A stretch of 29,805 nt of DNA. Origin: Asparagopsis taxiformis (lineage: Eukaryota; Rhodophyta; Florideophyceae; Bonnemaisoniales; Bonnemaisoniaceae). Location: the NCBI GenBank assembly GCA_030407315.1, contig JALQPE010000823.1, positions 1-29,805 on the forward strand, in the 5' to 3' direction. The notes under the pieces are model-generated. The model was not told the DNA's origin. It saw only the letters and a program-made list of their open reading frames with translations, and ran no database searches. Of the stretch, positions 1 through 10,812 are shown one piece after another. How positions within the stretch are numbered: the stretch's first letter is position 1; every line of letters begins with the position of its first letter. The position numbers were made by a program, and so were the translations under genes.

Positions 1-53
1 CCCTTTTCAACACCGTAGTGTGTTCGATGTCCACGGCCATAAGAAACGTTCCT

Positions 54-1183
54 TCACGGGGGCAGGCGCGTCTTCACGGCATCGGTGAAAATGTACCACG
101 CGTGGTAATAACGTGGACGACCCACGGGGTACGGAAACTCCTCGACTACTTCCGGCAACGGCGGGAAGTAGAGCTCGCTCGGGACGACCCACGGAGCTGA
201 CGCGTGCGACACACGATAGTCGTCCGCGTTCACGTGGCGGAGAGCGAAGTGGTCATCGTACGACACGACGCTTTTGGAGATGACGCTCAACGAAAGAGCA
301 GTCTTCCATTCGGCACGTTGCCTTTCGGAGAGTGTCCGCGGACATACGAATACGGACGCCACCGAGACGAACGGCGGTTCCTCGGCGTACCCTTCCATAG
401 GAGGCGTCCATACGATCGACGTAGATCGCGTCGTTGACGTCACGCACCACGAGCGAGTCGCAACGTATCGACGCCGGGATCTGGTAACGTTCCGATCCCG
501 GCGGCCCGTTGCGAACGACGCCCGGCTGCCCGCCCCCACGTATCCTCGGCGGAACGCATGTAGTCGACGACCGCGCGGGCGCCCAGACGATCTCTGGCCA
601 ACGTGGCGAGATCGTCATCCGTGATACCCACGCGGGGCAACGCAGCCCACGCGTGGGCCAGGACGCCTACGTTTAGCGCCGCACCGCCACGTGAGGCGGT
701 GCGACCGTCCCAACGGGGTCACCACCCTCCGGAGGGGCCCTGGCGAGGAGAACGCGGCGAGCCATCACGACGAGGCACGCCCGTGCGGGCCGCCGCCACA
801 GCACGACGCGAACGAGCGGCCGCTGCCATCGCGGCTACACCCGTCGACGGGGCCGCGGCATCCGGAATGACGGGTGACGAATTCCCCGAGTCGGACGCCG
901 TTGCGTCATCATCACGTGGGGCGACGGCCCTAGCAGCCTCGGCAGGCGTCACGGAAGCCACCAGGCGAGACGGAGCCATGGGACGAGACGAAGAGGCGAC
1001 GGCCTGAGGAGCAACGGCTTCTCCCGCCCTAACGGATGGGGCGGGGGCGACGGACGCTTCCGTCGCTGGCGGCGCACCGGCCCCGACGAGGGAGGGAGCG
1101 CCCTGCGAAGGGTTCCTCGCTCCACCTCCAGCAGAGCCGGCGGGCCGCGGAGTGTGGGTATCGGTGCTACGTGTAGTGACCAT
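54..1183 (-). pseudogene. gag-like retroelement N-terminal region, frameshifted
   Basis: GC-rich coding-like sequence on the minus strand. The chosen start is the ATG at 1183-1181, giving MVTTRSTDTHTP followed by a long Ala/Pro/Ser-rich stretch, a style common at the start of Gag-like proteins of LTR retrotransposons. This frame stops at 719. Coding-like sequence continues in a second frame (about 440-690, including GITDDDLATLARDRLGARA) and then a third (54 to about 480, including RAEWKTALSLSVISKS), so at least two frame changes separate the pieces. No zinc knuckle, protease or reverse transcriptase is in the window; a pol region would lie off the left edge. The assignment rests on composition and start only. 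It could instead be another low-complexity GC-rich gene. The shifts may be decay or assembly indels. Confidence 0.35.
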
Positions 1184-1386
1184 CGTGGTCAATCGTACGC
1201 AACGAAGACGAATAGTGCAAGAGCACGAGAACGAAAGCCACGCGGGCAAAACGGAACAAGAGAACGAAAGGAACGGAGATAGTAGTACCCAGCGGGGGAA
1301 GAGGATAAGGAGAACGAAAGGCAACGGCCTGGATGACGATGTTGAGAGGAAGGGTGAGCGACGATCGCTATCACGTTAAGCCGCGG

Positions 1387-1394
1387 CTTAAATA
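1387..1394 (-). promoter_or_regulatory. TATA-like box upstream of the gag-like frame
   Basis: On the minus strand this reads TATTTAAG, about 205 bases upstream of the ATG at 1183. The stretch between them is rich in CGTTCTC and CTT motifs, plausible for a 5' leader or part of an LTR. No matching second LTR is visible in the window. Confidence 0.25.
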
Positions 1395-1507
1395 TCCTTC
1401 GGACGACCGTTGTCGAAATGCCCGCTGGCAGATTCACGAAAAGGCCGCGGCCTGCGCTCGTATCGCGCTGAATTGACGCACACCCGCGTGGTGGAATTGG
1501 ACACTGC

Positions 1508-1557
1508 ATCCGTCTGTGTTCTCGGAAATGGACGCGGACGTCCACAACCTCTAGTAC
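1508..1557 (+). repeat. left terminal inverted repeat of the outer element
   Basis: Pairs with 13615-13664 in inverted orientation. It contains GTCTGTGTT, TCGGAA, the palindrome-rich GGACGCGGACGTCC and ends in CTCTAGTAC. It is flanked on the outside by ACTGC (1503-1507). Confidence 0.6.
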
Positions 1558-1840
1558 ACCTAGTATTACTAGGCGGACGTCCATGTTCTCCAGTATTTTT
1601 GGATGTCCGCCTAGAACCGGACGTCCATGCGGTCTAGTACGTCTAGTATTACTAGGGCGACATTCATTGGTTCTAGTACCACGGATGTCCCCCTCGGGAT
1701 GGACTTCCGCCATGTCTATGTCCACCTAGGACGGGCGCCGGTTCAGAAATTCAAAATTTCGACCCCAGAAATTTCTGCCGCCGTGCTCGACATGGATGTC
1801 CGCATCCATCACGGCGACCACTCTATTTTTCCTTGTCGGT
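1530..1840. repeat. subterminal GGACGTCC / CTAGTA repeats, left end
   Basis: A run of short degenerate repeats: GGACGTCC or GGATGTCCGC recurs about six times, interspersed with CTAGTATTACTAGG palindromes. The same vocabulary (CTAGTAC, GGACGTCCGC, GGATGTCGGGTCCTAG) fills 13358-13640 at the opposite end, consistent with transposon subterminal binding sites. No reading frame is supported here. Confidence 0.5.
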
Positions 1841-1849
1841 CGACTCCAA

Positions 1850-2974
1850 TTTCGTCTTTAATTTTTTCATCCTCTCGCTCACACCCCCTTCCTGTTGGTG
1901 CTCACCTCCCCCGTACTGTACCTCAAACACCCCCAATACCACTCTAGCACGCATTTTCAGATACCTATCCCCGCTTCCACGGTGCACACCTCCATTCCAT
2001 ACCTACTTTTCTGCTCTACCGTACAGATTTCGTATAACCAGTCCTCATACTACCTCAGAATAGGGCAAAACACCCCCTATCTCCTCGACCATGCTCTCCC
2101 CCATCACCTTTGAAACGTATTGTTCTTCAGTACCCTCTCTCCTCTACCCTCAACCCCTCTCCTTCGCCCTCTACACAAACTTCCCCTGCAGCTTACTCTT
2201 CCAAAACCTCTCACTCCCCATCCCGTACCCGACCTGCTCCACCCCTCCCTCCCTCAGCTGCTCCATGCCCCCACGCCATCCGCATCTTCGATACCGTATA
2301 CACCACCACCACCGGCCCACGCTCCCGCACTGCGGGGTGGCTCCCCCGCCGTATCCCCAGAAACCTCCCCGCTCTGAACACATATCAACCCCCCACTTCG
2401 CACCCTTCCTCCCACTCCCCTCCCTCCCCAAATACAATAACCCCCTTCTTCTCCATCACATCCCCACTCACCACAGCCAGAACAGACGCCACCCCTCCCT
2501 TCTTTCTCCTCACTTTCCTAAAAACCCCTCCTCTCGGCGCCTTCAACCGCACCCTCCTACGGTCCCACCTAAACACCTCCTCCGCCCTCACTACCCCAAC
2601 ACCCCGCAGCGTCTCCCCAATCCCCATAATATGCTTGTCGGCACTCCTCTCCGAATCACAATCCATTCTAAACCCGCACTCCGTACATTTCCACCTCCCC
2701 CTGTACCATCCCAAGATTCCATCCCCCCAAGAACACATCCTCATACCACAGAAGAATTTTCTTCCTCTCATACCTCATCCTTAAAACCTCCATCAGCTCC
2801 ATGTAAATTTCGATGAAAATATTTTCTCTACTATGCAATCTCAAACATGTATGAGCCTATGCCTTTCCGCTTTGTCAACCCTGAATATTGGTACTCATGT
2901 ATTCATAAAATAGGGCCACCCACATCCCTATCCCGTTCTGCAAGCTTTACAAACCACTAGACGCATACTCCACA
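1850..2974. other. pyrimidine-rich shoulder (+ strand) with weak minus-strand coding signal
   Basis: Roughly three quarters of the + strand bases from about 1850 to 2820 are C or T. Overlapping open frames on both strands are expected from that bias and most are dismissed. The one worth noting is on the minus strand at 2385-2771: it includes WKCTECGFRMDC followed by a His-containing stretch, a C-x2-C arrangement that could be part of a zinc finger. A further short minus-strand stretch (MELMEVLRMRYEEENSS) lies just upstream at about 2755-2811 in another frame. This may be a decayed or spliced gene. No function is proposed. Confidence 0.25.
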
Positions 2975-5900
2975 ACTATACAACAAACACTACTCGCTAT
3001 TTCAGACGACGCGGTACACAAGTAGCGTAGTGTCAACCTTCCGTGACGCCTTCCCTGATGCGTACAAGTGGGAAACACGTCTAGACGTATATCAGAACTG
3101 AGTGCGGGAATTTTCGGCACAGGAGATGCTGGGCCACCAAATTGATTTTTCGGAAATTTTAGAATTTCTGGGCTGGCCAGCAATGGAATCGAGCTGGACA
3201 TCCACCGGACGTCCATTTCAGGTTGGTCGCGAGAGGGTGGGGCGGGACCATGATGAAACAAGGACCAAGACCTGTCCCTGGCGTATTGAGCCTGAAATCG
3301 ACCCTTCGTGAGACGCGATTTTGGCTTACAGTTGGTGCTAATAGAAGCCAGTGATAGCCCCGATCGGGGCGGCAGCCGGCTCCGGCTTACAGTTGGTGCT
3401 TACAGACGCCAGTGATAGCCCCCGATCGGGGCCGGCGGTCGGTTCCTGGGGCCGTTGTGGCCAAATTAGACACCCTGATTTGAATTAAAATTTGGGCTAT
3501 TCTCAAAAACATGCACATGTGAACATGTTTTTGAGATGGGGGTGTGCCGTACGGCACAATCGACCTGCCCAAATCGTTGATTTTTTACAATTTTTTGTGC
3601 CCGAAATTGTAGAATTTCTGGGCTGGCCAGCAATGCATCTGAGCTGGACATCCACCGGACGTCCATTTCAGGTTGGTCGTGAGAGAGTGAGGCGGGACCA
3701 TGATGGAACAAGGACCAAGACCTGTCCCTGGCGTATTGAGCCTGAAATTGACCCTTCGTGAGACGCGATTTTGGCTTACAGTTAGTGCTTACAGAAGCCA
3801 GTGATGGCCCCACTCGGGCGGCGGCCGGTGCCTGGGGCCGTTGTGGCCAAATTAGACACCCTGATTTGAATTAAAATTTGGGCTATTCTCAAAAACATGC
3901 ACATGTGAACATGTTTTTGAGATGGGGTGTGCCGTACGCACAATCCACCCGCTGAAATCGATGTTTTTTGCAATATTTTTTTGTGCCCGAAATTGTAGAA
4001 TTTTCTGGGCTGGCCAGCAATGCATCTGAGCTGGACATCCACCGGACGTCCATTTCAGGTTGGTCGTGTGCTGCCTACATCCACGCATTGCAGAACTAAG
4101 CCAGCGGGTTCACTACTAATACAAAGTACACGGAATATGAGTAACGTGATAGGTGAGTAGTGTTTGTGTTGAGGGAGAGTAAGGCGGACCATGATGAAAC
4201 AGGGAAAAAGATGTCACCCAGCATAACTTAGGCTTCAAGCCTGGAATCGAACCTTCGTAAGACGCGATTTTGGCTTACAGTTAGTGCTTACAGAAGCCAG
4301 TGATGGCCCCGCTCGGGCGGCGGCCGGTTCCTGGGGCCGTTGTGGCCAAATTAGACACCCTGATTTGAATTAAAATTTGGGCTATTCTCAAAAACATGCA
4401 CATGTGAACATGTTTTTGAGATGGGGGTGTGCCGTACGGCACAATCGACCCGCTGAAATCGATGTTTTTTGCAATATTTTTTTGTGCCCGAAATTGTAGA
4501 ATTTCTGGGCTGGCCAGCAATGCATCTGAGCTGGACATCCACGGACGTCCATTTCAGGTTGGTCGTGTGCTGCCTACATCCACGCATTGCAGAAACTAAG
4601 CCAGCGGGTTCACTACTATACAAAGGACACGGAATATGAGTAACGTGATAGGTGAGTAGTGTTTGTGTTGAGGGAGTAAGGCGGGACCATGATGAAACAG
4701 GGAAAAATGTCACCCAAGCATAACTTAGGCTTCAAGCCTGGAATCGAACCTTCGTAAGACGCGATTTGCTTACAGTTAGTGCTTACAGAAGCCAGTGATG
4801 GCCCCACTCGGGGCGGCGGCCGGTTCCTGGGGCCGTTGTGGCCAAAGTAGACACCCTGATTTGAATTAAAATTTGGGCTATTCTCAAAAACATGCACATG
4901 TGAACATGTTTTTGAGATGGGGGTGTGCCGTACGGCACTTTCGACCTCCCAAATCGATATAATTTTGCAATTTTTTTTCTGACTGAAATTTTAGAATTTC
5001 TGGGCTCGCCAGCAATGCAATTGAGATGGACATTCACCGGACGTCCATTTCAGGTTGGTCGAGTATTGCACATGGATACAGTTTTGCAGCTATTTCTCAG
5101 CCCAACATTTTAGAATTTCAGGGCTGACCAGCAATGTAACCGAGGCGGACTTCCACTGGACGTCCATTTCAAGTTAGGCTAGTGCTGCACATTTGCTCGC
5201 ATCGCAGCAACTAAGCAAGTGTTGACAGCACCGAGATGCCATGCAGACAAGAGGGAATCGGCTGCAAACGGCTTCCCTGGTCGGCAGCTGGATGTCTGGA
5301 TGTCAATGGCTGCAAGCATGGAAATCTTGCTACCGCACGGCGCATACACACTGCAGCAGCACATCACTGACGCATGCGAAAGTTGGGTGCTGCAGTGCGT
5401 GGTTGTTTGTGTGTTTGTGTGTGCACGACGAACCTTGTGGTATCCCTAGGCGTGCACTGGTGCAAAACATTTGGACTGCCCCATCGGTCGTACTTTGACG
5501 CATTTACATGCATCGGAGAACGACCAAGGAGGTAGAGCAGCAATCGCTGTTGGCTGAGCGTCCAAATTGGAGGGCTTGGGACAATGGTTCTATAGCAGTC
5601 ATTTATAGGACGCCCACCGTTGATGACTGAGATCCACGGTGGGTTTAGTATTCATGGTGTTGTCCTGCATTGGCGGATGTCGAAGACGAGTACTTCCAGT
5701 GAGCATCCAAGCTGAACAGCGTGAGTGGGTAAGTGAGCGGGGAGGGGCCGCTCGGGGCGCTTGGTAGCTTCTGGGGCCGTTGTGGCCAAATTAGAATCAA
5801 GCCTATGTCCGGCGGACGTCCTGAATTGCTTTATTTTTTGGGCTATTCTCAAAAACATGCACATGTGAACATGTTTTTGAGATGGGGGTGTGCCGTACGG

Positions 5901-6012
5901 CACTTTCGACCGCCCAAATCGATGTATTTTTGCATTTTTTTTCTGACTGAAATTTTAGAATTTCTGGGCTCGGCCAGCAATGCAATTGCGCTGGTATTCA
6001 CCGGACGTCTAT
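2975..6012 (+). repeat. left inverted arm with tandem ~390-500-bp units
   Basis: The motif GGCCGTTGTGGCCAAA recurs near 3449, 3836, 4335, 4831 and 5777. Successive units share TTGAATTAAAATTTGGGCTA, the CTCAAAAACATG hairpin, GTGCCGTACGGCAC, AGAATTTCTGGGCT, CCAGCAATGCA and GGACGTCCATTTCAGGTTGG. The segment 5100-5710 is unique to the inner part of the arm and pairs with about 8990-9660. Short open frames here are repeats of one another on both strands and are not genes. Confidence 0.8.
3502..3535. repeat. recurrent 12-10-12 hairpin in the foldback arms
   Basis: CTCAAAAACATG, a 10-base loop containing CACATGTG, then CATGTTTTTGAG: a perfect 12-bp stem. Further copies start at 3888, 4387, 4883 and 5848 in the left arm and at 8760, 9818 and 10316 in the right arm, eight in all. 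It is followed each time by a GTGCCGTACGGCAC-like palindrome. This is among the most conserved parts of each unit. Confidence 0.75.
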
Positions 6013-6241
6013 ATGCGCTCAAGCGATTGCTGTCTGCTTCAAATACCTGAGACATTATTGCCCCACACGACATAAAGTCCCCCAACATGCGACGCCCATC
6101 AAACATAAACATTTTCATGCTCTTACTACATTCTAGTCGCACACATACATCCATCTTCAAACAAAAAATGTCATTTAAACACCACCAGTCCCGCTTCATC
6201 GTACGCCAATACCGCCCAGTCGCCCAGCAGACAAGCTAGCC

Positions 6242-6595
6242 GTGCAGAAAATAAGCATTGCCATCTACGACGGAAACGACTGGATCTCATCATCGCTCTC
6301 AGCATTTCCAACAAGCCCAACATGTTTCCCCTACGTCACCCTGCAAAACGATACCATTGTATACTTCTGCATTCTCCGTCAATTGCATTCATTCAATCTG
6401 CGCAATGAATTCTTCAATCTCGAAGCCGGCCGGGTTTTCTGCCCATCCTGCAATAAGGGCATTGGAGAAAGTTCTCTAGCAATGGCCACTAAAGCCTTGA
6501 TGCAACTACACGGTGCTGATTGCTTCTATCGCTTCCTCAAATCTGTCGACATTTACAACATACCATCCATCCGAAACATTTCCAAACTAAACTAG
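6242..6595 (+). CDS. gene fragment A in the foldback interior
   Basis: A 117-residue open frame with coding-like codon use. There is no ATG at its start; it follows CGTGCAG, which could be a 3' splice site, so it is probably a terminal exon or captured fragment. It includes IAIYDGND, a C-x2-C (FCPSCNKG, about residues 66-73) and ends FYRFLKSVDIYNIPS...KLN with a TAG. The tail resembles the tail of the broken frame at 7615-8022 (SYRFLASIDSYKEP), and both contain IYDGN, so the two may be related fragments. No family is recognised. Confidence 0.4.
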   Translation: MQKISIAIYDGNDWISSSLSAFPTSPTCFPYVTLQNDTIVYFCILRQLHSFNLRNEFFNLEAGRVFCPSCNKGIGESSLAMATKALMQLHGADCFYRFLKSVDIYNIPSIRNISKLN

Positions 6596-6979
6596 ACTGT
6601 TCATTGACAAACTCGTGTGTAGCCCCATTTAGATCACTCAACACTGGTATCTGCTGAGTCACCGCGCACTGCCCTGGTGCTCCCTCCTGAATTCGCTTGG
6701 GCTGTCTCAATACATTCCGTACTATGCCTATGAAGCAGTCCCGTTATGGATCAGCGTTCTGCGTGTTCAGCACATCATCCCCACGTTACCAGAGCTGCAA
6801 TTTCTCAGCGGTACGGGTATCATCAATCCTTAGCACAGATGTGGTACAGCAGCCGATGCAGGTCAATTTCTAGACTCGTAATTTTGCACTCAAGAAGGGA
6901 GATCGGTATGGAAATTGTCCAGGCATAACAAACCGTCTGTCCTGCTCTCCTGCAGAGCAAGCTCCATCGATCCAGTCGA

Positions 6980-7264
6980 TCAGGAACCTGACGACATGTA
7001 GTCGGCGTTCGTTCCGGACGCGGAAAGGGCAAATTTTTGTGTGGCGTTTGCAGATTCAGTCGCAACGGGAAGCGATGAAACTTTCCGCATGGCGTTTGAC
7101 TGCGGTTTATTTGAGACAGACATCGAGCGATCGGTGTTTCTGTCCAGATGAAGCTGGAGATCAATGCCGTATTTGAGCTGATAATTGGAGCAAAGATTTG
7201 AAACAAATTTTCTGTGCAAATTTACGACGCGACACGGCGGAGGGTGGATAACTCAACGTTAGAT
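6980..7264 (-). CDS. gene fragment B, minus strand, foldback interior
   Basis: Open frame of about 94 codons on the minus strand ending at 6980, bounded upstream by a TAA. It includes KLHRKFVSNLCSNYQLKYG and a Ser/Asn/Thr-rich tail (SMSVSNKPQSN, SGTNADYMSSGS). There is no ATG at a convincing start, so it is either an internal or last exon or a captured fragment. It may belong with the minus-strand frame at 7369-7584, but no clear splice pair was identified. Function unknown. Confidence 0.3.
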
Positions 7265-7368
7265 GTTATTGGTTGAGCCAACATTACAAGACCGTACCGA
7301 CGACACGCGCAATCATTGATTTTTCGCTCAATGCTTAGGGAGCAAAACTGTCCTATGGTCGTATCAAG

Positions 7369-7584
7369 TTAGACCAGCACATATTTCCGCAACATCTTGG
7401 TGGAACGAAGTCGGTGCTCACGAAAGCCTGAGAGCTGCCTTGAGTCGAGGATTTTGTACGCCGCCTTATCTGTGGTAGTTTCATACTGCGTTGTTTCACC
7501 ATTGGACCTGTGCCACGCACACTTGGATCTCTCTCCATACGTACGTGTAGATAAGATGTGAATTGAGCTACAATAGCATACCAA
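7369..7584 (-). CDS. gene fragment C, minus strand, foldback interior
   Basis: A 71-codon minus-strand frame with a mixed, globular-looking composition (TYGERSKCAWHRSNGETTQ, then KAAYKILDSRQLSGFREHR) ending LRKYVLV-stop. It lies 105 bases upstream (in minus-strand terms) of fragment B and could be another exon of the same transcript. No family recognised. Confidence 0.3.
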   Translation of the reverse strand: MVCYCSSIHILSTRTYGERSKCAWHRSNGETTQYETTTDKAAYKILDSRQLSGFREHRLRSTKMLRKYVLV

Positions 7585-7614
7585 ACTGGAAACCAGTATC
7601 TACATGCTTTGTGA

Positions 7615-8022
7615 GAATATAATGCCTCTTCCTCGAGAAAAGGCCTCCTTCGGAATACTAGATTTCATTCAACCATATCCATCCATCTCCCATCGCTTCA
7701 GCATGAAATCATCACCATTCCATCCATCGCAACGTTCGTCTCTATCGAAACACTACTCTCCACACATCTCCCCGATCTTTCAGTCCGACCGTACCCGGCG
7801 GCGGCCGAGAGAAACGTACTGGCCATTGTTAAAAGTATCTACGACGGCAATGAGCGCATATATTAAATCATTCTCTATGTGAACACAGACCCTGATTGCC
7901 TCTCGTTTGTGGCAGAAATGAAACAAACACAAAGACTGCAACTCGTCCATGCGAGAAGCAAAAGCTACAGATTTTTAGCAAGTATCGATAGCTACAAAGA
8001 ACCACTGCAACGTTTATTCTAG
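7615..8022 (+). pseudogene. gene fragment D with one in-frame stop
   Basis: One frame stays open from 7615 to TAG at 8020-8022 apart from a single TAA at 7864-7866. Before the TAA it reads IETLLSTHLPDLSVRPY and AAAERNVLAIVKSIYDGN. After it, it resumes at once with IILYVNTDPDCLSFVAEM and ends YRFLASIDSYKEPLQRLF. The sense continues across the stop, so a point mutation in a formerly continuous coding sequence is the simplest reading. The tail resembles fragment A (6242-6595). There is no start codon, so the 5' part is missing or spliced in. Function unknown. Confidence 0.45.
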
Positions 8023-8306
8023 ACTTGTATACATTTTCATTAGCACTTACATTACCATACACGAATAGTATTGCATTAAAGATGTTTATGAGAATGACAG
8101 GGGTCAGCGGCCGGGTTCCCTCCAGCTCAGCTTGGCTCAGCTCCGGATGCAGATGTGGTGAAGGGAAGAGAGAAAAGTCAGATATTCTACCATGATCTGA
8201 TTTGATTTGCAATCCGAGAACTTCTTGACTCCCAAAAGGTGTAAACAGTATCCCTGCATATTGGCATCGCCCAAAAACTGCAGCACTAACTCAATTTTCA
8301 TTGCAG

Positions 8307-8603
8307 AGATCAGCACAACGTATTCGTCTTGAGTGTCACAAGTTGCAATTAGATGGCGCTGACTCGAAGCTAGGAGAGTTGGTAGTTGTGCCGAGTCGGC
8401 GTCTTCGGTTTGATCGCTCGTCTAAATATCCAAGCAAAATGGCAGGCAAGGAGATACAAAGCCACGCAACAATCAAGCTTACCACATTCCCCAGCCAGAA
8501 TCACCATAGAAATCCTTGCAGTCTGCATCACACAGATCATCTTACGCAGTGCGTGCTGCCCAGGTCGTTATTCGGCCCTATCCAGAAACACTTTCAGGCC
8601 TAG
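8307..8603 (+). CDS. candidate exon after a consensus 3' splice site
   Basis: The sequence CACTAACTCAATTTTCATTGCAG ending at 8306 has a branch-point-like CACTAAC and a pyrimidine-rich acceptor. Downstream a frame is open to TAG at 8601-8603, with RSAQRIRLECHKLQLDG near its start. The second half is more protein-like in another frame (SLPHSPARITIEILAVCIT, about 8480-8540), so a frame change may lie near 8440-8480. Likely a captured, decaying exon next to the right arm. Function unknown. Confidence 0.3.
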   Translation, partial: RSAQRIRLECHKLQLDGADSKLGELVVVPSRRLRFDRSSKYPSKMAGKEIQSHATIKLTTFPSQNHHRNPCSLHHTDHLTQCVLPRSLFGPIQKHFQA

Positions 8604-8626
8604 TGCAACCAGTAGATCTGAAATAG

Positions 8627-10812
8627 AAATGGACGTCCGGTGAATGACCAGCGCAATTGCATTGCTGGCGAGCCCAGAAATTCTAAAATTTCAGTCAGAA
8701 AAAAAATGCAAAAATACATCGATTTGGGCGGTCGAAAGTGCCGTACGGCACACCCCCATCTCAAAAACATGTTCACATGTGCATGTTTTTGAGAATAGCC
8801 CAAAAAATAAAGCAATTCAGGACGTCCGCCGGACATAGGCTTGATTCTAATTTGGCCACAACGGCCCCAGAAGCTACCAAGCGCCCCGAGCGGCCCCTCC
8901 CCGCTCACTTACCCACTCACGCCCATCTTGCAGAAACGTTCCTGCTGGCCTCATCCATGCCTTCACATCCACATCATAATCCTCTGCTGAGCTGTTCACC
9001 TTGGACGCTCACTGGAAGTACTCGTCTTCGACGTCCGCCAATGCAGGACAACACCATGAATACTAAACCCACCGTGGATCTCAGTCATCAACGGTGGGCG
9101 TCCTATAAATGACTGCTATAGAACCATTGCCCCAAGCCCTCCAGTTTGGACGCTCAGCCAACAGCGATTGCTGCTCTACCTCCTTGGTCGTTCTCCGATG
9201 CATGTAAATGCGCCAAAGTACGACCGATGGGGCAGTCCAAACTTTTTGTACCAGTGCACGCCTAGGGATACCACAAGGTTCGTCATACACACACAAAGAC
9301 ACAAACACACAAACACACAAACACACAAACAACCACGCACTGCAGCACCCAACTTTCGCATGCGTCAGTGATGTGCTGCTGCAGTGTGTATGCGCGTGCG
9401 GTAGCAAGATTTCCATGCTTGCAGCCATTGACATCCAGACATCCAGCTGCCGACCAGGGAAGCCGTTTGCAGCCGATTCCCTCTTGTCTGCATGGCATCT
9501 CGGTGCTGTCAACACTTGCTTAGTTGCTGCGATGCGAGCAAATGTGCAGCACTAGCCTAACTTGAAATGGACGTCCAGTGGAAGTCCGGCTCGGTTACAT
9601 TGCTGGTCAGCCCTGAAATTCTAAAATGTTGGGCTGAGAAATAGCTGCAAAACTGTATCCATGTGCAATACTCGACCAACCTGAAATGGACGTCCGGTGA
9701 ATGTCCAGCTCAATTGCATTGCTGGCGAGCCCAGAAATTCTAAAATTTCAGTCAGAAAAAAAATTGCAAAATTATATCGATTTGGGAGGTCGAAAGTGCC
9801 GTACGGCACACCCCCATCTCAAAAACATGTTCACATGTGCATGTTTTTGAGAATAGCCCAAATTCAATTCAAATCAAGGTGTCTAATCTGGCCACAACGG
9901 CCCCAGAAGAAGCCATCCGATGCCCCGAGCGGGGCCATCGCTGGCTTCTGTAAGCACCAACTGTAAGCAAAGCCACATCTCACGAAGGATCGATTCCAGG
10001 CTCAGGCTCAATACGCCAGGGCGAAGTTTGGTCCTTGTTTCGACATGCTCCCACCCCACTTTCTCACGACAAACACTGCTCATCCATCATGCTGCCCATG
10101 CTACGTGCACTTTGTATGAGTAGTGAGCCCGCCTGCGTGGTTGCTGTAATGCGTAGATGTGAGCAGCACACGACCAACCTGAAATGGACGTCCGGTGGAT
10201 GTCCAGCTTGATTGCACTGCTGGCCAGCCCAGAAATTCTAAAATTTCGGGCAGAAAAAAATTGTGAAAAATCATCGATTTGGGCGGGTCGATTGTGCCGT
10301 ACGGCAGACCCCCATCTCAAAAACATGTTCACATGTGCATGTTTTTGAGAATAGCCCAAATTTCAATTCAAATCAAGGTGTCTAATTTGGCCACAACGGC
10401 CCCAGGAACCGGCTGCCGCCCCGACCGGGGTCATCACTGGCTTCTGTAAGCACCAACTGTAAGCCAAAATCGCGTCTTACGAAGGGTCGATTTCAGGCTC
10501 AACACGTCAGGGACAGGTCTTGGTCCTTGTTTCATCATGGTCCCGCCCACTCTCTCACGATCAACCTGAAATGGACGTCCGGTGGATGTCCAGCTCGATT
10601 GCATTGCTGGCCAGCCCAGAAATTCTAAAATTTCCGCAAAAATCAATTTGGTGGCTCAGCATCTCCTGTGCAGAAAACTCTCGCACTCATTTCTGATATA
10701 CGTTTTGACGTGTTTTTACTTTTAAGCATCAGGAAAGGCGTTACGGAAAATTGGGACTACGCCACTTGTGAGCCGCGTCGTCTGAGATAGCGAGTAGAGT
10801 TTGTTGTATAGT
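8627..10812 (-). repeat. right inverted arm
   Basis: Reverse complement of the left arm with fewer tandem units (hairpin copies at 8760, 9818 and 10316). Compared with the left arm it has about 70 extra bases at 8922-8991, between the counterparts of 5723 and 5724, and a longer CACAAA-type microsatellite at about 9285-9333. No coding sequence is supported. Confidence 0.8.
9285..9333. repeat. CACAAA/CACACAAA microsatellite
   Basis: Short tandem repeats of ACACAAAC type within the right arm. The inverted counterpart in the left arm at about 5400-5428 (TTGTTTGTGTGTTTGTGTGTG) is shorter, so this is a length-variable site between otherwise similar arms. Confidence 0.7.

Larger units (their letters stand above)
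2975..10812. mobile_element. 7.8-kb foldback element with kilobase inverted arms
   Basis: The outermost left sequence ACTATACAACAAAC...CTACTCGCTA (2975 on) matches the reverse complement of the sequence ending at 10812. The match then continues through the arms: the GACGACGCGG, CACAAGT.GCGTAGT, AACGTATATCAGAA and CACAGGAGATGCTG blocks occur in the same order. Left arm 2975 to about 6012, right arm about 8627 to 10812, interior about 6013-8626. The arms differ in length because they hold different numbers of internal tandem units. No transposase is recognised. The target duplication cannot be read because the tips are TATA-like and self-complementary. It lies wholly inside the larger 1508-13664 element. 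Confidence 0.75.

Noticed and set aside
2091..2816. Pro/Ser/His-rich plus-strand frames of up to 241 codons
   Set aside because: The region is strongly C/T-biased, several frames are open at once, and the composition is what such bias predicts.
4235..4262. Possible tRNA-derived SINE (the minus strand reads GGTTCGATTCC, a perfect B-box)
   Set aside because: The T-arm does not pair, no convincing A-box or acceptor stem was found, and other copies of the unit have altered the motif.
5219..5498. Short frames recurring at 5219-5498 and 9081-9515
   Set aside because: They are the two inverted copies of the foldback arm read on opposite strands, with several overlapping frames and no protein motif.
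2975..10812. Target-site duplication TA or TATA for the foldback element
   Set aside because: The tips contain the self-complementary TATA, so an apparent duplication arises automatically and is not evidence.
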